A stretch of DNA of 64,000 nt, taken from Paenibacillus_AQ nitricinens (GTDB lineage Bacteria > Bacillota > Bacilli > Paenibacillales > Paenibacillaceae). Shown here piece by piece: positions 59,392-64,000 of the stretch. The position numbers and the translations under genes are program-made. The DNA is taken from NCBI RefSeq assembly GCF_052056485.1, contig NZ_CP183948.1, positions 3,224,001 to 3,288,000 on the forward strand. Reading direction: 5' to 3'. A model generated the notes under the pieces. It worked only from the letters and a program-made list of their open reading frames with translations. It was not told where the DNA came from and did no database searches. The first letter of the stretch is position 1; every line of letters begins with the position of its first letter.

Positions 59392-61131
59392 ATGTGGAAA
59401 CTTAAGAGTTACTTAAGGCCATATTGGGTGTGGTCTGTGTTAGCACCACTTATGATGATGATCGAAGTGTCTATGGATTTGCTTCAACCTACATTAATGG
59501 CGAGCATTGTGGATCATGGGATTATGACGAAGGATGTATCACATATATATTCGACCGGATTGATCATGCTTGGAGTGGCATTGATCGGTCTATTGGGTGG
59601 GGTGGGCTGTACCGTTTTTTCAAGTATCGCCTCTCAAAATTTCGGTAATGATTTACGGATCAATCTGTTTGAACATATTCAGAAATTCTCAAATAAGAAT
59701 CTGGATCAATTGAAGACAGGTTCGTTAATTACTCGTTTAACAAATGATGTGGTGCAGCTACAAACCTTTGTCCAGATGATTTTGCGGAATATCCGATCTC
59801 CATTGCTATTGATTGGTAGTTTGGTGATGGCCATCCGGATTAGTCCTACGTTGACGCTCATTCTTGTCGTTGCCGTGCCATTGCTGGTTGCCATATTGTA
59901 TGGGTTAATTCGACTTTCTTTTCCTTTGTTCGAGAAAATGCAAACTAAATTAGACGGAGTCAATACCGTATTGCAGGAGAATTTATCGGGCATCCGTGTA
60001 GTCAAAGCATTTGTTCGTGGCAAACATGAAGAGAAACGGTTTAATACAGCCAACAAGGATTACACAGAGACTGCGATAAAAGCGGTACGCCTGATGTCAT
60101 TAAATATGCCACTCATGATGCTAGTGCTCAATGCAAGTATTGTAGCTGTCCTTTGGTTTGGAGGGGCGCAGAGCTGGAATGGCACGCTTCCGGTAGGTCA
60201 GTTGATCGCCTTTATTAACTACATCACCCAACTATTGATGTCCATGTTAATGCTGAGTAATATGCTCATATTCTTCTCGCGTGCAAAAGTCTCCGCAGAT
60301 CGGGAGAATGAAGTGTTGTCCACAATCAGCGAGATTACAGAAGTAACCGATGCTAAGAAAGATGCTATATCTAACGGTCGAATTGTATTTGACAACGTTT
60401 CCTTTGCCTATGACCCTGCGGATGAGAACCTTGTGTTAGATGGCATCAATTTCACTGCTGAGCCAGGTGAAACCGTAGCCATCCTTGGAGCCACTGGTGC
60501 TGGTAAATCAACCTTGGTTAGCCTCATTCCTCGTCTTTATGATGTATCCTCTGGATCTATTACGATTGATGGTTCCGACACTCGGCAAATTTCTTTGGAA
60601 CAATTGCGTCGCAGGATCGGTTATGTTATGCAGCAGGCTATTCTGTTCAGTGGAACAGTCCGGGATAATATCCGCTATGGCAGACCGGAGGCTACAGATG
60701 AAGAAGTGGAACAAGCAGCAATTGCCGCTGAAGCGCATCTTTTTATTATAGAACTTCCAGAAGGCTATGATACAGTGCTTGGTCAAAGAGGGATTAACTT
60801 GTCTGGTGGGCAGAAGCAGCGGCTTTCGATTGCAAGGGCTTTGTTAATACAGCCAACAATCCTAATCATGGACGACAGTACTAGCGCCCTTGATGCGGCG
60901 ACAGAGTCGCGAATTCGACAAATGTTAAAAACACGGCTACATAGCAGTACAAATATTTTAATAGCTCAACGTGTCACCTCTGTGATTGATGCGGACCGCA
61001 TATTAATTCTAGAAAACGGTCGAATCGCTATACAAGGTACACATGATGGACTTATGAGCAGCAGTGAAATATACAGAGATATCTGGAAGTCGCAGATAAA
61101 GGGGGAGGAGATGCCTTATGTCAAAGTCTAA
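59392..61131 (+). CDS. ABC exporter half-transporter with degenerate Walker B
   Basis: A 579-residue half-transporter with six membrane helices (about 15-310) and a C-terminal ATPase domain. Walker A is GATGAGKST (from Gly366) and the signature LSGGQ is normal. Walker B, however, reads IMDDSTSALD, with Asp495 where the catalytic Glu should be. This marks the non-hydrolysing site in heterodimeric exporters such as BmrCD, LmrCD and TM287/288. Its partner overlaps its stop by 14 bases. The pair probably exports drugs, peptides or lipids; the substrate is unknown. Confidence 0.9.
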   Translation: MWKLKSYLRPYWVWSVLAPLMMMIEVSMDLLQPTLMASIVDHGIMTKDVSHIYSTGLIMLGVALIGLLGGVGCTVFSSIASQNFGNDLRINLFEHIQKFSNKNLDQLKTGSLITRLTNDVVQLQTFVQMILRNIRSPLLLIGSLVMAIRISPTLTLILVVAVPLLVAILYGLIRLSFPLFEKMQTKLDGVNTVLQENLSGIRVVKAFVRGKHEEKRFNTANKDYTETAIKAVRLMSLNMPLMMLVLNASIVAVLWFGGAQSWNGTLPVGQLIAFINYITQLLMSMLMLSNMLIFFSRAKVSADRENEVLSTISEITEVTDAKKDAISNGRIVFDNVSFAYDPADENLVLDGINFTAEPGETVAILGATGAGKSTLVSLIPRLYDVSSGSITIDGSDTRQISLEQLRRRIGYVMQQAILFSGTVRDNIRYGRPEATDEEVEQAAIAAEAHLFIIELPEGYDTVLGQRGINLSGGQKQRLSIARALLIQPTILIMDDSTSALDAATESRIRQMLKTRLHSSTNILIAQRVTSVIDADRILILENGRIAIQGTHDGLMSSSEIYRDIWKSQIKGEEMPYVKV

Positions 61132-62965
61132 TAACGGCATGAACACCACTCCTTTCAATCGACCAGGCGGATTCGGCCCAGGACCGGGATCAGGCCCCGG
61201 ACGCGGCGGCGCTGTACCAATCGTCCGCGCCAAGAATCAAGCAAGTACGCTTAAACGCATCTGGACTTACTTGAATCGCCAACGGTTCGGGTTAATTATT
61301 GTGTATGTATTTACGGTGTTGAATGCACTTCTTTCATTGATCGGACCGTATCTCATCGGTAAAGCGATTGATACTGCGGTTATTCCGCATGATTATCATG
61401 GTCTTGTGCGGTTTTGTATTCTCCTTATTGGCATTTATGGGTTAGGTAGTGTAGTTGCTTGGGTGCAAGCATACGTCATGACATCTGTTTCACAGAATAC
61501 CGTATTTGAGCTGCGTCGTGATCTGTTCAGCAAGTATCAGCAGCTACCTATTAAGTTTTTTGACACACGAGCTAATGGAGAGCTGATGAGCCGGGCAACG
61601 AACGATATAGAGAGCGTATCCAGCACACTCAATCAGAGTGTAACCCAGTTGTTAAATAGTTTGATTACGCTAAGCGGTTCGCTCGTTATAATGTTCATGC
61701 TGAACGTTCCTTTGACCGTAGTTTCACTAATCACAATTCCGCTCGTACTCCTGGCTAGTCGTAAAATTATAGGTTTAAGCCGAACTTATTTTCGAAATCA
61801 GCAGCGGCATTTAGGTGAACTGGGCGGGTTTATCGAAGAAACCATCAGCGGACAAAAAGTGGTCAAACAATACAATAGAGAAGAAGCGGAAGTTAAGCGA
61901 TTCCGCAAAATCAGCGGAGAGCTGAACAAGGTCAGCATTAAGGCACAAATCGTATCTGGACTAGTGGGACCCGTGATGAACATGATTAATAATCTTGGAT
62001 TTGCGATCATAGCCGGGGTTGGGGGCTGGATGGCCTTCCATAACATGGCTACAGTAGGTATAATCGTTAGCTTCCTTACCTATTCCAAACAGTTCGGTAG
62101 ACCCATTTCTGATCTTGCTAACCAGTACAATCTAATCCAATCTGCAATTGCCGGAGCGGAGCGTGTGTTTGAAGTTTTGGAGATGCCGTCCGAATATGGG
62201 GATGAAGAAAGTGAGAATCTGCCAAGGCTAAAAGGGGAGGTTGTTTTCCAGGACGTTTCCTTTGCTTACAAATTGGATACACCGATTCTGTCTGGAGTTA
62301 CGTTTGAAGCCAAACCTGGGGAGAAAATTGCGCTTGTTGGCCCAACAGGAGCAGGTAAAACAACTATTGTTAACCTGCTGAGTCGTTTCTATGATTTGAA
62401 CGGAGGTGCCATCCGGATTGATGGCCGTGACATCCAAGAGGTAGATAAAAATTCACTTCGTAGTCAGCTAGGGATGGTGCTGCAAGATGCGCATGTATTC
62501 TCGGGAACCATTCGTGAGAATATTCGGTTTGGCCGACTTGATGCGACCGATCAAGAGATTGAGCAAGCTGCGCGGCTAGCCAATGCGGATGCTTTTATCA
62601 AAAGATTGCCGCATGATTACGAGACCCTTCTTAATGCAGAAGGTAGTAATCTTAGTCATGGACAGCGCCAACTGTTAACAATCGCTCGCGCAATTTTAGC
62701 TGATCCTGCCATATTAATTCTTGATGAAGCAACCAGTAGCGTAGACACACGTACGGAAATGCACATTCAACAAGCAATGAAGAATTTGATGAAGGGTCGA
62801 ACAAGCTTTGTAATTGCCCACAGGCTTAGTACGATTCAGGATGCAGATCGTATACTCGTGATCCAGGGTGGAGGAATTGCTGAGCAAGGAAATCATGAGG
62901 AGCTTCTTGCAATGCAGGGCGCCTATTACGAGTTATACAATACCCAGTTCAAACGAGCGATTTAA
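61118..62965 (+). CDS. ABC exporter half-transporter, catalytic partner
   Basis: A 615-residue half-transporter. A Gly/Pro-rich cytoplasmic tail (about 15-32, RPGGFGPGPGSGPGRGG) precedes six membrane helices (about 45-340) and an ATPase domain. Walker A GPTGAGKTT and Walker B LILDEATSSVD (Glu537) are catalytic. The signature, though, is LSHGQ (His514 for Gly). In the heterodimer this altered signature faces the altered Walker B of the partner, making one degenerate and one active ATP site. AGGGGGAGGAG inside the previous gene drives its translation. A strong terminator follows. Confidence 0.9.
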   Translation: MSKSNNGMNTTPFNRPGGFGPGPGSGPGRGGAVPIVRAKNQASTLKRIWTYLNRQRFGLIIVYVFTVLNALLSLIGPYLIGKAIDTAVIPHDYHGLVRFCILLIGIYGLGSVVAWVQAYVMTSVSQNTVFELRRDLFSKYQQLPIKFFDTRANGELMSRATNDIESVSSTLNQSVTQLLNSLITLSGSLVIMFMLNVPLTVVSLITIPLVLLASRKIIGLSRTYFRNQQRHLGELGGFIEETISGQKVVKQYNREEAEVKRFRKISGELNKVSIKAQIVSGLVGPVMNMINNLGFAIIAGVGGWMAFHNMATVGIIVSFLTYSKQFGRPISDLANQYNLIQSAIAGAERVFEVLEMPSEYGDEESENLPRLKGEVVFQDVSFAYKLDTPILSGVTFEAKPGEKIALVGPTGAGKTTIVNLLSRFYDLNGGAIRIDGRDIQEVDKNSLRSQLGMVLQDAHVFSGTIRENIRFGRLDATDQEIEQAARLANADAFIKRLPHDYETLLNAEGSNLSHGQRQLLTIARAILADPAILILDEATSSVDTRTEMHIQQAMKNLMKGRTSFVIAHRLSTIQDADRILVIQGGGIAEQGNHEELLAMQGAYYELYNTQFKRAI

Positions 62966-62989
62966 AGAAATATTTATATGGCTGTTGAA

Positions 62990-63018
62990 AAAACACTGAC
63001 TTGGATCAGTGTTTTTTT
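62990..63018 (+). terminator. Rho-independent terminator
   Basis: AAAACACTGA pairs with TCAGTGTTTT around a six-base loop and is followed by T's. It ends the exporter operon. Confidence 0.88.
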
Positions 63019-63108
63019 GTTAGAGAGGTGACCACAGACCATCGAATTGACCGCCGAAACGCGACATTGTATGCTACAACAAGATAATGTAAACAAGGAA
63101 GTGATTAT

Positions 63109-64000
63109 GTGAGCCATTCCAGCTATGAGCAGCTTGAGACAGAAGGCAAACTACCGTTTGATGTTTCTTTACATAGCGTCAGCTTTGTGCCGAATCATTG
63201 GCATACGAGTGTGGAGCTGATTTTTGTGCTGTCTGGTAATCTAGAGGTTTCGACCGGAAACCGTCAATATAGGCTTAAAGAAGGGGATATGCTACTCATT
63301 AACCAGTGTTACGTGCATGAGGTTATCGGATTAGATGAGAATATCATCGCTACCTTTCAAATCCCTACAACCTATCTTAAGCAGCACATCCACAATGTGG
63401 AGAAGATCAGCTTTGAATGTTATTCTGCAGAAGCCGGTCCTGAGAAGCAAAATGGCTTAGATAACATGCGTCAGCTCATGGCTGAAATGGTACAGCTGAA
63501 TTACAAAGGTGGGGAAGCCTATGAACTGGGGATGGAAGCACGTATGCTTGGGTTATTCTCTGTTTTGGTCAAACAGTTCAAGCTGCCAAATTCCGGCGAA
63601 GCGATGAATATAAAATATATGGAACGAATGATGAGCATCATCACTTATATAGATGAACATTATAAAGACCCGGTGTCGCTGCAGATAATCGCGGAACGAG
63701 AGTATTTGTCGGTGCCGTATTTATCCAAATTTTTTAGCGAGAATATTGGGGTCAACTTCCAGACGTACTTAACCAGCATTCGTTTAAAAAATACCGTAGA
63801 AGCCCTTTTAAGAGATCAAGAGCATTCCCTTGCTGAACTGGCACTTGAGCAGGGCTTTCCAAACGCGAAATCTTTTTACACTGCATTCAAAAGCCGATAT
63901 CATATCACACCACATGAATATCGCAAAAAATATCGGCCGCAAACTCACTCGAAACAGGAAGGTTCTACTTCCGGATACTTAGCGTTTAATCAATCCAGCG
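63109..64000 (+). CDS. AraC-family regulator with cupin domain, 5' part
   Basis: A GTG start after AAGGAAG opens a frame that runs off the window end without a stop (297 residues seen). An N-terminal cupin (about 15-105, PNHWHTSVELIFVLSGNLEV and LKEGDMLLINQCYVHEV) precedes an AraC helix-turn-helix domain (about 178-283, with SLQIIAEREYLSVPYLSKFFSEN and SLAELALEQGFPNAKSFYTAFKSRY). The chain continues beyond the DNA-binding domain (KYRPQTHSKQEGSTSGYLAFNQS), where ordinary AraC proteins end. In Paenibacillus relatives this family is often fused to a GH39-like domain, so a fusion is likely but lies outside the window. Confidence 0.85.
   Translation, partial: MSHSSYEQLETEGKLPFDVSLHSVSFVPNHWHTSVELIFVLSGNLEVSTGNRQYRLKEGDMLLINQCYVHEVIGLDENIIATFQIPTTYLKQHIHNVEKISFECYSAEAGPEKQNGLDNMRQLMAEMVQLNYKGGEAYELGMEARMLGLFSVLVKQFKLPNSGEAMNIKYMERMMSIITYIDEHYKDPVSLQIIAEREYLSVPYLSKFFSENIGVNFQTYLTSIRLKNTVEALLRDQEHSLAELALEQGFPNAKSFYTAFKSRYHITPHEYRKKYRPQTHSKQEGSTSGYLAFNQSS

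Noticed and set aside
61009..61233. Antisense open frame with Gly/Pro-rich composition
   Set aside because: It mirrors the Gly/Pro-rich tail of the second exporter subunit and has no ribosome site or separate context.
1..64000. CRISPR arrays, tRNA or rRNA genes, transposases, integrases
   Set aside because: None were seen: no regular spaced repeats, no recognisable RNA gene and no mobile-element protein in any frame.

Overview
The window looks like a chromosomal segment from a Paenibacillus-type member of the Bacillales. The reasons are the mix of moderate-GC coding DNA with AT-rich intergenic DNA, strong AGGAGG-type ribosome sites, frequent TTG and GTG starts, many YesM/YesN-type two-component systems, CUT1 sugar importers encoded without their own ATPase, very large secreted enzymes ending in three SLH cell-wall anchors, a SpoVB-type flippase and a sporulenol/hopene-type cyclase. 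I saw no phage, IS, CRISPR or RNA genes.

Layout. 1-2853: end of an NmrA-like oxidoreductase, a CueP-like copper protein, a divergent creatininase-family protein and a DinB-fold protein. 2889-4701: an Lsa-type ABC-F ribosome-protection gene behind a leader with mutually exclusive antiterminator and terminator helices. 4870-24664: glycan locus 1, with a response regulator, a convergent GH38 alpha-mannosidase, a sensor kinase, a sugar importer, a 1986-residue double beta-helix SLH protein, an enolase-superfamily dehydratase, a uronate-dehydrogenase-like enzyme and a GH43 enzyme. 24743-25465: a decayed ArsR-rhodanese/MFS pseudogene. 25647-33480: glycan locus 2, with a GH3 enzyme of reversed domain order, an AraC regulator and a second importer preceded by a cre site. 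33582-42261: SpoVB-like flippase, an ECF sigma/anti-sigma pair with a stalk-domain surface protein, a DinB fragment, a squalene-hopene-type cyclase, an OsmC protein and a SUMF1-domain protein. 42302-56326: glycan locus 3, with a sensor kinase, a membrane-anchored binding protein, a response regulator, a third importer and a 2201-residue GH92 SLH mannosidase, under cre-associated promoters. 56339-62965: a two-gene module of unknown function, then a palindrome-controlled operon with a His-rich protein, a nitroreductase and an asymmetric heterodimeric ABC exporter. 63109-end: start of an AraC-type regulator that leaves the window.

How it works together. The three glycan loci form a system in which a kinase or AraC protein senses a sugar, cell-wall-tethered enzymes cut mannan- or uronate-containing polymers outside the cell, ATPase-less CUT1 importers bring in oligosaccharides using a shared MsmX-type ATPase presumably encoded elsewhere, and cytoplasmic GH38, GH3 and GH43 enzymes finish the job. 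Full-consensus cre sites link two loci to CcpA repression. The most notable signals are the ABC-F attenuator, a GH92 enzyme whose usual general-acid Glu is Gln (a hallmark of mannose-1-phosphodiester cleavage), a kinase/binding-protein/regulator triplet, and the twin GTATAC palindromes controlling an unusual exporter operon.
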